Below, one piece after another: positions 44,720-53,770 of a stretch of DNA of 64,000 nucleotides. The translations under genes and the position numbers were made by a program. The stretch covers positions 434,001-498,000 of the forward strand of contig NZ_JAENIK010000013.1 in assembly GCF_016595465.1 (NCBI RefSeq), read 5' to 3'. Under the pieces are notes generated by a model that had not been told where the DNA came from, made no database searches, and saw only the letters and a program-made list of their open reading frames with translations. The DNA comes from Luteolibacter yonseiensis (GTDB lineage: Bacteria > Verrucomicrobiota > Verrucomicrobiia > Verrucomicrobiales > Akkermansiaceae). How positions within the stretch are numbered: the first letter of the stretch is position 1; every line of letters starts with the position of its first letter.

Positions 44720-45367
44720 ATGCACATCCTCTTCGACCTGGACGGCACCCTCACCGACTCACGCCCCGGCATCATCAATTCCATCCGCCACTCGCTTGCG
44801 GAAAACCAGCTCACTGTCCCGGAGGCGGACGCGCTGCTGTGGTGCATCGGCCCGCCGATCCTGGAGAGTTTCAGGAAGCTCGTCGGTCCGGACCAGCCCC
44901 ACCTGTTCGATCCGACCGTCACGAAATACCGCGAACGCTACAGCGAGACGGGTATTTTTGAAAACGAGGTCTACCCTGAGATCGTTGACACCCTGGCCGA
45001 ACTCCGGCAACTCGGCCACACCCTGCATGTCGCCACGTCCAAGGCCGAGATCTATGCCAAACGCATCATCACCCACTTCGAGCTCGACCGCTTTTTCACC
45101 AGCGTGAACGGCAGCGAACTCGACGGCACCCGTGCGGACAAGGCGGAACTCATCGCCCACATCCTTCTTCAGCAGGGCATATCACCCGCCGAGGCGGTGA
45201 TGATCGGAGACCGCGAGCACGACATGATCGGCGCGACCAAAAACAACCTGCCCGCCATCGGCGCGCTCTGGGGCTACGGCACCGGCAAGGAATTGATGGA
45301 ATCCGGTGCCACCCTCTGCGCCCGCGTGCCGCACCTGCTGCCGGAGATGATCAGCTCGTTGGAATGA
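44720..45367 (+). CDS. HAD-superfamily hydrolase (phosphoglycolate-phosphatase-like)
   Basis: A 215-residue class-I HAD phosphatase. Motif I is DLDGTLTDS (nucleophile Asp7, acid Asp9). The helical cap is about 15-85. Motif II is VATSK, motif III the Lys near GTRADKAEL, and motif IV GDREHDMIGA. It resembles the Gph/HisB-N-like group that removes phosphate from phosphoglycolate or nucleotides. It starts 150 bases after ppk1, so it may be a separate transcript. Confidence 0.9.
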   Translation: MHILFDLDGTLTDSRPGIINSIRHSLAENQLTVPEADALLWCIGPPILESFRKLVGPDQPHLFDPTVTKYRERYSETGIFENEVYPEIVDTLAELRQLGHTLHVATSKAEIYAKRIITHFELDRFFTSVNGSELDGTRADKAELIAHILLQQGISPAEAVMIGDREHDMIGATKNNLPAIGALWGYGTGKELMESGATLCARVPHLLPEMISSLE

Positions 45368-45517
45368 GCCATCGGGTCCCGTGAACCTCCTTGGGGAGGG
45401 ATCTCGCTGCACTTCTCTTGCACAGGACCGCGCCATCCCCCGCGCGCGAAGGGCTTCCATTTCCCGTTCGAAAACCCGTTCGCCCTCCGCCACATTCGCT
45501 GTATTCTTCCCGACAGA

Positions 45518-47257
45518 ATGAAATCACTGGTCGCCGTCATCGCCGCGTTCATGGGAAACCGGAGCAGCCGCTCGAATTTCAAGACGCTGCTGCGGCTCAT
45601 CTCGCTCCTGGTGTTCCTGGTCATCCTCTACAGCGTCTTGTTCCATCTCGTGATGGAGCGCGAGGGCCAGCATTTCAGCTGGATCACCGGCGTCTATTGG
45701 ACTCTTACGGTGATGACCACCCTCGGCTTCGGCGACATCACGTTTCATGGCGACCTCGGGCGGTTTTTCTCAATTTGCGTGCTGATGACGGGGGTGATGT
45801 TCCTGCTCGTCATCCTCCCCTTCACTTTCATCGAGTTCTTCTATGCCCCGTGGATGAAGGCACAGGCATCCGCGCGCACACCCCGTGAACTGCCTGCGGA
45901 CAGGCGGAACCATGTCATTTTCACCAACTACGACCCCATCACCGCGGCTCTCATCCCCTTGCTGGAAAAATACGGACACCCCCATGTCGTGCTGTGCCAG
46001 AACATCACCGAAGGACTGGAACTCTACGAACAGGGCCTCTCCGTCGCGGTCGGGGATCTGGACGACCCCGAAACCTACCGGAAAATGCGCCTTCCGCAGG
46101 CGGCCATGCTGGTGGCGACGCGGTCGGACGTGCTCAACACGAACATCACCTTCACCGCCCGTGAAATGGCGGAGCACGTGCCCATCGTCGCCTCCGCATC
46201 ATCGGACAACTCGCGCGATGTCCTGGAACTCGCAGGCGCCACCCATGTCCTGCGCATGGAGCGGACGATGGGACAGGCGCTCGCCCGCCGGGTCATCGGG
46301 AAGGACTGCGAGGCACACGTCATCGGCGAGATGGACGGCCTCCAGATCGCCGAGGCGAATGCCGCGGGTACCGAACTGGAAGGGCTCACGCTCGCGAACT
46401 GCGGCATCCGTTCCCGCACCGGCGTCAACGTCATCGGCGTCTGGGATCATGGTCGTCTGACCACCGCGGAACCGGAGATGGTCATCCGCCGCCAGACGGT
46501 GCTTGTCCTCGCGGGCACCGCCGGACAGATCGCCGCCTACGATGCCACCTTCGGTCTCAAGGTTTGCGGGCAGTCCCACGTCGTCATCGTTGGCGGAGGC
46601 CGCGTCGGGCGGATCACCAGCGAGATACTCAAGGAAGCGGGCCTCTCCACGACGATCATTGAAAAGCTCCCCGCGCGTGTCACGGACCACCCGGAAGCCG
46701 TTGTCGGGGATGCGACGAAAATGGACGTGCTCAAGGCCGCGCGCACGCGGGAAGCGGACACCATCATCATCACCAGCCACGATGATGACCTGAACATCTC
46801 CCTCACCATCTTCTTCCGCAGGCTGCGCGAGAATTTCCAGATCATCTCCCGCTGCACGCTGGACCGGAACGTCCAGACACTCCACCGCGCCGGGGCGAAC
46901 CTGGTGCTCTCCTCCGCATCCATGGGCGCGAACACGATCTTCAACATGATCCGCGAGGACGACAACCTCCTGCTCGCTGAGGGTGTCTTCATCTTCCCAT
47001 CCCCCGTGCCCCGCAGGATGGCCGGCCGCCGCCTCGCCGATTGCGCCGTACGGACGGAGACCGGCTGCACGATCATCGCCGTGGAAAACAATGGCGCGCG
47101 CACCGTGAACCCCGAGCCGGATCTCATCCTTCCCGCCAAGGGAAAACTGCTGCTCATCGGCACCTTGGAAGCCGAGGAAAAATTTCTGAAAGCCTTCCAA
47201 TCCGAACTCGCGCCTGTCGGACTGCGCCGGTATTGGAAGCGTTCGGCAAAAGCATGA
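45518..47257 (+). CDS. Potassium channel with duplicated RCK/TrkA domains
   Basis: A 579-residue membrane protein. TM1 (about 25-45) and TM2 (about 82-108) bracket a pore loop with the filter TLGFGD (68-73), in the K+ channel T-x-G-Y/F-G-D pattern. The cytosol holds RCK1 (about 128-260, HVIFTNYDPI), a TrkA-C domain, RCK2 (about 347-470) with the NAD-binding motif VIVGGGRVGRI, and a final TrkA-C domain (to 560). The GFGD filter and tandem RCK organisation recall MthK and GsuK. In RCK1 the usual GxGxxG is lost (TNYDPI), so only RCK2 is likely to bind nucleotide. Confidence 0.92.
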   Translation: MKSLVAVIAAFMGNRSSRSNFKTLLRLISLLVFLVILYSVLFHLVMEREGQHFSWITGVYWTLTVMTTLGFGDITFHGDLGRFFSICVLMTGVMFLLVILPFTFIEFFYAPWMKAQASARTPRELPADRRNHVIFTNYDPITAALIPLLEKYGHPHVVLCQNITEGLELYEQGLSVAVGDLDDPETYRKMRLPQAAMLVATRSDVLNTNITFTAREMAEHVPIVASASSDNSRDVLELAGATHVLRMERTMGQALARRVIGKDCEAHVIGEMDGLQIAEANAAGTELEGLTLANCGIRSRTGVNVIGVWDHGRLTTAEPEMVIRRQTVLVLAGTAGQIAAYDATFGLKVCGQSHVVIVGGGRVGRITSEILKEAGLSTTIIEKLPARVTDHPEAVVGDATKMDVLKAARTREADTIIITSHDDDLNISLTIFFRRLRENFQIISRCTLDRNVQTLHRAGANLVLSSASMGANTIFNMIREDDNLLLAEGVFIFPSPVPRRMAGRRLADCAVRTETGCTIIAVENNGARTVNPEPDLILPAKGKLLLIGTLEAEEKFLKAFQSELAPVGLRRYWKRSAKA

Positions 47258-47401
47258 TCCATTAGCCAACGGCCGGCGGAAACGACTCCCGCAGTGTGTC
47301 CAAAACAGGGGAGGCGGAAGAGGAGTTGGAATTTCAGGTGACGATTCCAATGACTCACTAACGGCTTGCCTCGTCGCCCGCCCTTCGGCGAATGATACCC
47401 C

Positions 47402-48319
47402 ATGGCAGCTGGCAGTCTTCTCACCCTCCTTGATGACATCGCGACGATCCTCGACGACGTCTCCATCCTCACCAAAAAGGCCGCGGCCAAGACCGCCGGA
47501 GTCCTGGGCGACGACCTCGCGCTGAACGCCCAGCAGGTCAGCGGGGTCGTTTCCTCCCGCGAGCTGCCCGTCGTCTGGGCCGTCGCGAAAGGCTCGTTCA
47601 TCAACAAGCTCATCCTCGTCCCGCTGGCGCTTCTCATCAGTGCCTTCGTGCCGTGGGCCATCACGCCGTTGCTGGTGATCGGCGGACTCTACCTGTGCTT
47701 CGAAGGGGTGGAGAAACTCCACCACGCCTTTTCCCACCGCCATGAAAAATCAGAGGCGGAGGCCGGCCGGGACATCGCGGAACTCGCGGCCACCACTCCG
47801 GAAGCCAAGGTGGAATCCGAGGCGGAGAAGATCAAAGGCGCGGTCCGGACCGACTTCGTCCTCTCCGCCGAGATCATCGCCATCACGCTCGGCACCGTGG
47901 AGAACCAGGATCTCATGCGGCAGTTCAGCGTGCTCTCCGCCATCGCCCTCCTCATGACGGTCGGCGTCTATGGACTGGTCGCGGGAATCGTGAAGCTGGA
48001 TGACGCGGGCCTCTACCTCACCAAATGCCGTGCCGCCGCCCAGCAAAGCATCGGACGCGCCATCCTGTGGGCGGCCCCCTATCTCATGAAGACGTTGTCC
48101 ATCCTCGGGACCGCCGCCATGTTCCTTGTCGGGGGAGAAATCGTCACACACGGTATCCCGCCTCTCCACCACGCCATTGAAGACGTGGCACACACCGCCG
48201 GGGCCCTATCGATCGTTGCCGGTCCCATACTCAATGGCATCTGTGGATTGATCGCCGGAACCATCGTGCTGCTCGCATTCACCGGGATTCAAAAAATGCG
48301 AGGGAAAACCGCACATTGA
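47402..48319 (+). CDS. DUF808-family inner-membrane protein
   Basis: A 305-residue protein that matches the YedI/DUF808 family. It begins [43 protein letters not shown], a conserved stretch, followed by TM segments at about 72-95 and, further on, [25 protein letters not shown] and others. Family function is unknown; it is usually called a transporter of unknown substrate. It stands alone between a K+ channel gene and the convergent methyltransferase, which it nearly touches (11-base gap). Confidence 0.9.
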   Translation: MAAGSLLTLLDDIATILDDVSILTKKAAAKTAGVLGDDLALNAQQVSGVVSSRELPVVWAVAKGSFINKLILVPLALLISAFVPWAITPLLVIGGLYLCFEGVEKLHHAFSHRHEKSEAEAGRDIAELAATTPEAKVESEAEKIKGAVRTDFVLSAEIIAITLGTVENQDLMRQFSVLSAIALLMTVGVYGLVAGIVKLDDAGLYLTKCRAAAQQSIGRAILWAAPYLMKTLSILGTAAMFLVGGEIVTHGIPPLHHAIEDVAHTAGALSIVAGPILNGICGLIAGTIVLLAFTGIQKMRGKTAH

Positions 48320-48330
48320 TGGCCCACGGA

Positions 48331-49191
48331 TCAATGCCCGCCATGCGCTTCTCCGTCCTCAAAACCAAAAACCCGCCTGACTGAAGCCATTTCCGCAGTG
48401 AGCCTTCCCGATTGCTCCCTTACCGTCAGCGGTTCCTCCACCACCATCTCCTCTTCACAAAATTCCGGAAAACGGCAGGCGAACAACGTGAACAGCGGCT
48501 CCAGGGTCTCGCGGGGAATCACATCCCTCAGCTTCACGATCTTCAATCCCGATGCGAGAATCCCATCGACCGCACGCTGCTTCTGACGGGAAGGAAAGCA
48601 CAGGACGAACCAGCCATCCGGCGTGAGGTGCCGCACCGCGGCACGTGCGTAGTCCGAGACATCCCCACGCAGCTCGAAACGCGCATGAGCCTTCTGCGAA
48701 TCCTGCGGGATCACGCCCGAGCCTTCCGGAAAATACGGCGGACTGCCGGTGATGAGCGGAAATTTCTTATCCAGTGCCAGATCCCTCAGATCTCCCAGCG
48801 AGTCCTCCACCCGACCTTTCAACCCATTGCATTCCAGATTCGCTTGTAACAAACGGTAGCTGATCTCCTGCGCCTCCACGCAGGTGAGGCGCGCTTCCGC
48901 ACCCATGCCCCACAGCGTCAGCAGCCCGACCGTGCCGATACCCGTTCCCAGATCCAGATGTTCGGCCACCTCGGGTGACACCTGCAGCGCGTACCACGCG
49001 GTCAGGACATCGTCGATGGAATGACGGTGCCCTCCCTTGCGCTGGGCGATGAGCCAGCCTGCGGGGCTGCCGGAGTCGTCACGCCACGGCTCCCGCTCCG
49101 CCAACCCGATCGGTCCCGTCAGGGCGTCCAGTGTGATCCGTTCGTTCAGTTCCAGTTCCAGCCTGCGCCGTTCTTCTTGCCAATGCTCCAT
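48331..49191 (-). CDS. TrmN6-like N6-adenine methyltransferase
   Basis: A 286-residue Rossmann methyltransferase. The SAM motif I is DLGTGIGTVGLLTLWG and the catalytic NPPY-type motif appears as SPPYFP. RKGGHRHSIDDVLTAW corresponds to motif X of the tRNA1(Val) A37 N6-methylase TrmN6 (YfiC). The first position of the catalytic tetrapeptide is Ser rather than Asn or Asp, which is unusual for an N6-adenine enzyme; another substrate is possible. The start at 49191 (MEHWQEERRR) is used because it leaves 125 bases to the divergent arsR. Confidence 0.82.
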   Translation of the reverse strand: MEHWQEERRRLELELNERITLDALTGPIGLAEREPWRDDSGSPAGWLIAQRKGGHRHSIDDVLTAWYALQVSPEVAEHLDLGTGIGTVGLLTLWGMGAEARLTCVEAQEISYRLLQANLECNGLKGRVEDSLGDLRDLALDKKFPLITGSPPYFPEGSGVIPQDSQKAHARFELRGDVSDYARAAVRHLTPDGWFVLCFPSRQKQRAVDGILASGLKIVKLRDVIPRETLEPLFTLFACRFPEFCEEEMVVEEPLTVREQSGRLTAEMASVRRVFGFEDGEAHGGH

Positions 49192-49306
49192 GATTCCACG
49201 TGGGGCGGGGATTTTCCACCCGGCGGAACTCAAGCGGCTGGCGGCGACGGATGCACTCAGAAAAATTCGCCGAAACTTTGGGTTGCGCGATCCGATTTTT
49301 GCTATT

Positions 49307-49326
49307 AGTTAACCATATGGTTAACT
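49307..49326. promoter_or_regulatory. Perfect 20-bp palindrome covering the arsR start codon (likely autoregulatory operator)
   Basis: AGTTAACCATATGGTTAACT is its own reverse complement, and its central ATG at 49317 is the start codon of the ArsR-type gene. ArsR repressors bind such inverted repeats near their own promoters. A candidate -10 (TATTAG, 49303-49308) overlaps the left edge, so a bound dimer would block initiation and the transcript would be nearly leaderless. Confidence 0.75.
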
Positions 49327-49661
49327 TTCCACCGGAGCACCTCGATCTCACGTTCGCCGCCTTGGCGGATCCGACGCGGCGGCGCATCCTGGAGGATCTC
49401 GCGGGCGGTGAGCGTCGCGTCACGGACCTCGCCAAGCCCTACGCCATGTCCCTACCCGCGGTTTCCAAGCATTTGAAAGTCTTGGAAAACGCGGGACTCA
49501 TTTCCCGCCAGCGCGAAGGACGCGTCCACTCGCTCAAGCTGGAAGCCGCTCCGATGAAGCAGGCCCAACAATGGATCGAAGACTACCGCCGCTTCTGGGA
49601 GGACCGGTTCGACCGCCTCGATGATTATCTCAAACAACTCCAAAACCACGAAAAACCATGA
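49317..49661 (+). CDS. ArsR-family transcriptional repressor
   Basis: A 114-residue winged-helix regulator. It begins MVNFPPEHLDLTFAALADPTRRRILEDLAGGE, with the recognition helix around SLPAVSKHLKVLENAGLISRQREGRVHSL. There is no CxC metal site, so it is of the AHSA1-linked type rather than a metal sensor. The preferred start lies inside a palindrome. Its ATGA stop overlap with the next gene shows translational coupling to the SRPBCC protein. Confidence 0.93.
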   Translation: MVNFPPEHLDLTFAALADPTRRRILEDLAGGERRVTDLAKPYAMSLPAVSKHLKVLENAGLISRQREGRVHSLKLEAAPMKQAQQWIEDYRRFWEDRFDRLDDYLKQLQNHEKP

Positions 49662-50590
49662 ATTCCACAGATCCCACCGAAACCGTCAACGCCGTCAACA
49701 CCACCGACCCGACCAGCCTGCTGGAGCTCCTGATCACACGGGTGTTCGACGCGCCCCGTTCCCTCGTTTACGAAGTCTGGACCAGGCCTGAACACATCGT
49801 GAACTGGATGGCACCGCACGGATTCACCATTCCCGAAACCTCGGGGGAGCTGGAAGTGGGTGGAAGATGGAATTGCCTCATGATCGCGCCGGATGGCACC
49901 CGTCACCCCCTCCACGGAATTTATCAGGAAGTCATCCCGGAGGAACTGCTCGTGACCACCCACTGCTGGGAGGACGAGGACGGAAACCCCGAACACGAAA
50001 CCTACCTCGCCGTCAGGTTCGCCGATGAAGAAGGAAAAACCCGCGTCACGCTGGAACAGCGGAACTTCAAATCCGAGGAATCCCGGGATGGCCACATCGA
50101 TGGCTGGACACAGAGCCTCGAACGGCTCACCACCTTGCTTGAAACACACCCTCCCGTAGTGGTGGAGCGGTTGCTCGACGCGCCCGTTTCAAAGGTCTGG
50201 CAGGCGCTGACAGATCGCGAGCACTTCAAACACTGGTACTTCGACCTCGCGGAATTCCGGGCGGAAGTGGGATTTGAATTTGATTTCGACGCGGGCGAGG
50301 AAGGAAAGACATTCCTCCACCACTGCCGAATCACCAGCGTCATTCCTGAAAGGGAACTGGCCTACACCTGGCGCTACGCCGGCCACGAGGGGGATTCGCT
50401 CGTCACCTTTTCCCTGACTCCTGAAGCCGGAAAAACCCGTCTGAGGGTGACCCACACCGGCTTGGAAACCTTCCCGCCGATCCTGGACTTCGCCCGTGGC
50501 AATTTCCTAATGGGCTGGACCGACATCATCGGCAGGGGTCTGAAGAACTACGTGGAAGGTTCCGGAGCATCCGCGGCCGCGCACGACTGA
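49658..50590 (+). CDS. Tandem AHSA1/SRPBCC-domain protein
   Basis: A 310-residue protein with two activator-of-Hsp90-homologue (SRPBCC) domains. Domain 1 (about 22-140) starts LLITRVFDAPRSLVYEVWTRPEHIVNWM and has SGELEVGGRWNCLM. Domain 2 (about 155-295) starts VVVERLLDAPVSKVWQALTDREHFKHWYF and has RLRVTHTGLETFP. Most homologues carry one domain, so this looks like a fusion or duplication. These folds bind hydrophobic ligands; the ligand is unknown. It is the only gene downstream of the ArsR repressor and is coupled to it. Confidence 0.9.
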   Translation: MNSTDPTETVNAVNTTDPTSLLELLITRVFDAPRSLVYEVWTRPEHIVNWMAPHGFTIPETSGELEVGGRWNCLMIAPDGTRHPLHGIYQEVIPEELLVTTHCWEDEDGNPEHETYLAVRFADEEGKTRVTLEQRNFKSEESRDGHIDGWTQSLERLTTLLETHPPVVVERLLDAPVSKVWQALTDREHFKHWYFDLAEFRAEVGFEFDFDAGEEGKTFLHHCRITSVIPERELAYTWRYAGHEGDSLVTFSLTPEAGKTRLRVTHTGLETFPPILDFARGNFLMGWTDIIGRGLKNYVEGSGASAAAHD

Positions 50591-50701
50591 GAGGATCATT
50601 CCGTCCCCCGATCACCCGGCGGCGTGGTTCCAATCCGCGCCCTTCCGCCCGCCATTTCTCCGACCTTGCCATTCCCGCGTTCACCCCCTACACCCCTCGG
50701 C

Positions 50702-52099
50702 ATGCCTACTGTTGCCATCGTCGGACGCCCCAATGTCGGTAAGTCCGCCCTCTTCAACCGCCTTGCCGGGAGGAAGATCGCCATCGTCCACGACCAACCG
50801 GGCGTCACGCGTGACCGCATCGCCGCGCCGTCCAAGGCCACCCAGGTCCCCTGCACCCTCATCGACACCGGTGGCATCGGCGGCGGCATCGAGGACGGCT
50901 TCGACGAACAGGTCACCATCGAGGCGGACATCGCGATGCAGACGGCGGATCTCATCCTCTTCGTGGTGGACGCCCACGCCGGCCTGACCGCCACCGATCA
51001 GGCGCTCGCGCAAAAGCTCCGCAAGGCCAAGCCTCCCGTCCTCTTGGTCATCAACAAGGTGGACGACGACAAGCACGAGCGCTCCTACTCCGATTTCACC
51101 CGCCTCGGCCTGGGGAACAGTGTTTTCGTCTCCGCCGAACACGGCCGGAACTTCGGCGTGCTTTGCGACGAAATCGACGCGGTCATCTCCCCGCTGGTTT
51201 CGGAAAACGAAGCGGAAGCCGTCGTCGCGGAGGAAATCGGCATCAAGCTCGCCATCGTCGGCAAGCCGAACGCCGGCAAGTCCTCGCTGGTCAACGCCAT
51301 CCTCAAGGACGAGCGCACCATCGTCTCCGACATCGCCGGAACCACTCGCGACGCGGTTGATCTCCCCTACACCTTCGAGGGAGAGAAATTCACGCTCATC
51401 GACACCGCCGGCCTCCGTCCCCGCGCCAAGCGGGACAACTCGGTGGAGGTTTTCTCCGCCATGCGCACCGAGAAAGCCGTGCGCCGGGCCGATCTCTGCG
51501 TGCTGGTGATCGACCTCGCCGCAGGCATCACCGCCATGGACCGCAAGGTGGCCCAGCTCATCATGGAGGAGAAAAAGCCATGCCTCATCGTGCTGAACAA
51601 GTTCGACCTCTTCCACCCCGGTGCCAACCGCAGCGCGCGCCTTGAGGAAGCGACCACCCACGTCCGCAACGAACTTTTCTTCCTCCACTACGCGCCCTTC
51701 GTCGCCTGCTCCGCGAAAACGGGCGGCTCGGTGGATCACGTGCTCCGCGAAGCCCTGAAAATCAAGAAGGGTGCCCAGAACATCCCCGGCACCGGCCAGC
51801 TCAACCGCATCCTCCAAGGAGCGTTCGAAGCCACCCCGCCTCCCATCGACAACAAGCTCCGCAAGCGCCTCAAGCTTTACTACGCCACCGCCGCGGTGGA
51901 GGAAAAATACAGCGTCATTCCGGTGCCGACCATCGTGCTCTTCGTCAACGACAAGCGCCTCATGGCCCAGAGCTACGAGTCCTACATCGTCAACAAATAC
52001 CGCGCCGCCCACCCCGCGCCTGGAATTCCCGTCATCCTGTCCGTCCGCTCGCGGTCACGGAAGGAATGGGAACCGAGGCAAAAGCCCCAAGGGCATTGA
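50702..52099 (+). CDS. der: Ribosome-assembly GTPase Der (EngA)
   Basis: A 465-residue tandem GTPase needed for 50S subunit maturation. G domain 1: G1 GRPNVGKS (8-15), G3 DTGG, G4 NKVD. G domain 2: G1 GKPNAGKS, G3 DTAGLRPRAKRDNSVE, G4 NKFD, followed by the C-terminal KH-like domain (RILQGAFEATPPPIDNKLRKRLKLYYAT). Start 50702 is fixed by the conserved MPTVAIVGRPNVGKSALFN. An essential housekeeping gene in bacteria, with no special neighbours. Confidence 0.97.
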   Translation: MPTVAIVGRPNVGKSALFNRLAGRKIAIVHDQPGVTRDRIAAPSKATQVPCTLIDTGGIGGGIEDGFDEQVTIEADIAMQTADLILFVVDAHAGLTATDQALAQKLRKAKPPVLLVINKVDDDKHERSYSDFTRLGLGNSVFVSAEHGRNFGVLCDEIDAVISPLVSENEAEAVVAEEIGIKLAIVGKPNAGKSSLVNAILKDERTIVSDIAGTTRDAVDLPYTFEGEKFTLIDTAGLRPRAKRDNSVEVFSAMRTEKAVRRADLCVLVIDLAAGITAMDRKVAQLIMEEKKPCLIVLNKFDLFHPGANRSARLEEATTHVRNELFFLHYAPFVACSAKTGGSVDHVLREALKIKKGAQNIPGTGQLNRILQGAFEATPPPIDNKLRKRLKLYYATAAVEEKYSVIPVPTIVLFVNDKRLMAQSYESYIVNKYRAAHPAPGIPVILSVRSRSRKEWEPRQKPQGH

Positions 52100-52155
52100 G
52101 CAACCGGAGATAAGGGTGAAAGGAGGGTTTTCAGTTCCCTCCCCATTCCTTACGA

Positions 52156-52183
52156 GAAGAGGCGGTCGTGCGACCGCCTCTTC
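52156..52183. terminator. Bidirectional terminator between der and the halogenase
   Basis: GAAGAGGCGGTCG (52156-52168) is the exact complement of 52171-52183. It lies 57 bases after der and just before the convergent halogenase gene's end. Confidence 0.8.
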
Positions 52184-52193
52184 CCAAATTTTC

Positions 52194-53684
52194 TCATGCG
52201 TCGGAATTCCACTTCCAGCCCGGGTGGTGGACGTAGGCCAGTGCCTCTTCCGAACGGATTCCGCGGCTTGCCTCCTGAATGAAGCCCGCCTTGCGGTTGT
52301 TCCAGATTTCGAGCTCCTTCTCGGTGGGCTTGTAGCGGTTCTTGTAGGGAACCTTGTTGCCGACCAGCATCACCAGGAACCCTTCCAGGCCGAAATCCGT
52401 CTGCGTGTTCGGCAAACGGTAGCGGCAGAAACCGGTGGGTCCGTTTTCCTGATAGAACCTGATCAGTTCCGCCACGCCCGAGACATCGGTGTCCTCCTGC
52501 GCCTGCCGCCAGAACGGTGTGTCCAGCAGGGTGTTGAACTTGTAGTGGATGGCGAGGAAATCCTTCACGTCGCACCACCCCCTGTAGGTGAGATCATTGA
52601 ACAGATCTCGGATGGTATCCGTCGGCTCGAGATTGGTGTGGATCAGGAAATCCACCAGCGTCTGGGTGTGGGAGCAGAGCATCATCAGTCCCGTGGACTC
52701 CAGCGGCTCGACAAAGCCACCGGAATTCCCCAGTGTGACGACATTGCCCACCCACTGGCGGCGGAAGCAGCCGGAGCGGAATTTCACGATCTTCGGGTCG
52801 GACTTGATCTTGGGGTTCTTCCGGTAGAATTCCTCGGCGGCGTCATCGTCCGAGATGGCCTGCGAGCAATAGACGTAGCCGCGGTTGATGATTTTCTCCA
52901 GATCGATCTGCCACGCCCAGCCGGCGTTCATGGTCTCGGCGGTGGTATAGGGCTGGATGAGTTCGTCGGTCCTTTCCCAACCGCCCACGACCGCACGGTC
53001 GCAGAAGAGGGATTTGTTGAAGCTGACGAAGGGTTCTTCCAACGCCTTGCCCATCAGCTCGCTGCGGAAACCGCTGGCGTCGATGAAAAAGTCCGCCTCA
53101 AGCCGCTGGCCGTCCTGGAGCTGGATCGCGGCGATGCCGTTCGGCCCGCGTTCGACTCCCTCCACCTCGCCATCGGTGAACTCGATGCCGTGCTCGCGGG
53201 CGACGACCTCGAGCACCTGGACGAAGTTCTTGTTCTCGATGTGGAACGCATGCCATTCGTGGATGTCCGGAGCGCCGTTCGCCTGACGGGGGAACGCCAT
53301 TTCCTGGCGCATGAGGGCACCCGGAAGACCGGCGTTGTCGAAGCTGTCGTCGCAATAATATCCAGTGGGTTTGGCGAGGTCCGACCAATGGGAATCGAGC
53401 TGGAGATTGAATGTGTAATCGAAACGACCACGCGGTCCCCAGAGGAACTTGATGCCGAGTTTCCACGTGGGCCGGGCGATTTCGTAGAACCTTTTCCTCG
53501 AAATCCCGAGGTATTCGAAAATGTGTCTCGGAAAATTCGGAGTGGTTGCCTCACCGACACCGATGACGCCGATGGATTTGCTGCGCACGACGCGCACGTT
53601 GAGCTGGGGGATCTTGCGTTTGAGGGAAATGGCGGAGACGAGACCGGCACTTCCCGCACCGAGGACGAGTAGGTTTTTGATCAT
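52194..53684 (-). CDS. Flavin-dependent halogenase (tryptophan 7-halogenase family)
   Basis: A 496-residue protein. FAD-binding GAGSAG lies at 9-14, followed by the halogenase signature GVGEATTP (42-49). By alignment from memory with PrnA, the catalytic Lys79 corresponds to Lys75 (RPTWKLGIKF) and the EPLESTG motif (326-332) keeps the substrate/chloride-site residues. The W-x-W-x-I-P motif appears as WAWQID (256-261), with Asp replacing Pro. Members use FADH2, O2 and chloride or bromide to halogenate aromatic rings. No tryptophan or polyketide gene, and no flavin reductase, is nearby. The start is its first Met. Confidence 0.9.
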   Translation of the reverse strand: MIKNLLVLGAGSAGLVSAISLKRKIPQLNVRVVRSKSIGVIGVGEATTPNFPRHIFEYLGISRKRFYEIARPTWKLGIKFLWGPRGRFDYTFNLQLDSHWSDLAKPTGYYCDDSFDNAGLPGALMRQEMAFPRQANGAPDIHEWHAFHIENKNFVQVLEVVAREHGIEFTDGEVEGVERGPNGIAAIQLQDGQRLEADFFIDASGFRSELMGKALEEPFVSFNKSLFCDRAVVGGWERTDELIQPYTTAETMNAGWAWQIDLEKIINRGYVYCSQAISDDDAAEEFYRKNPKIKSDPKIVKFRSGCFRRQWVGNVVTLGNSGGFVEPLESTGLMMLCSHTQTLVDFLIHTNLEPTDTIRDLFNDLTYRGWCDVKDFLAIHYKFNTLLDTPFWRQAQEDTDVSGVAELIRFYQENGPTGFCRYRLPNTQTDFGLEGFLVMLVGNKVPYKNRYKPTEKELEIWNNRKAGFIQEASRGIRSEEALAYVHHPGWKWNSDA

Positions 53685-53770
53685 TGGGTTTGGGTAACCG
53701 GATTATCGGGATGGCCCTCGTTAGATCAATCGGAAATATTACAAAATACATACGTATTCACGTTATTCCG

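Noticed and set aside
46199-47743. 514-codon antisense frame over the K+ channel
   Set aside because: Shadow; the plus strand has TLGFGD and RCK motifs, and the antisense has none.
51771-53672. 633-codon plus-strand frame across the end of der and the halogenase
   Set aside because: It crosses a strong terminator hairpin and lies antisense to a well-supported halogenase gene.
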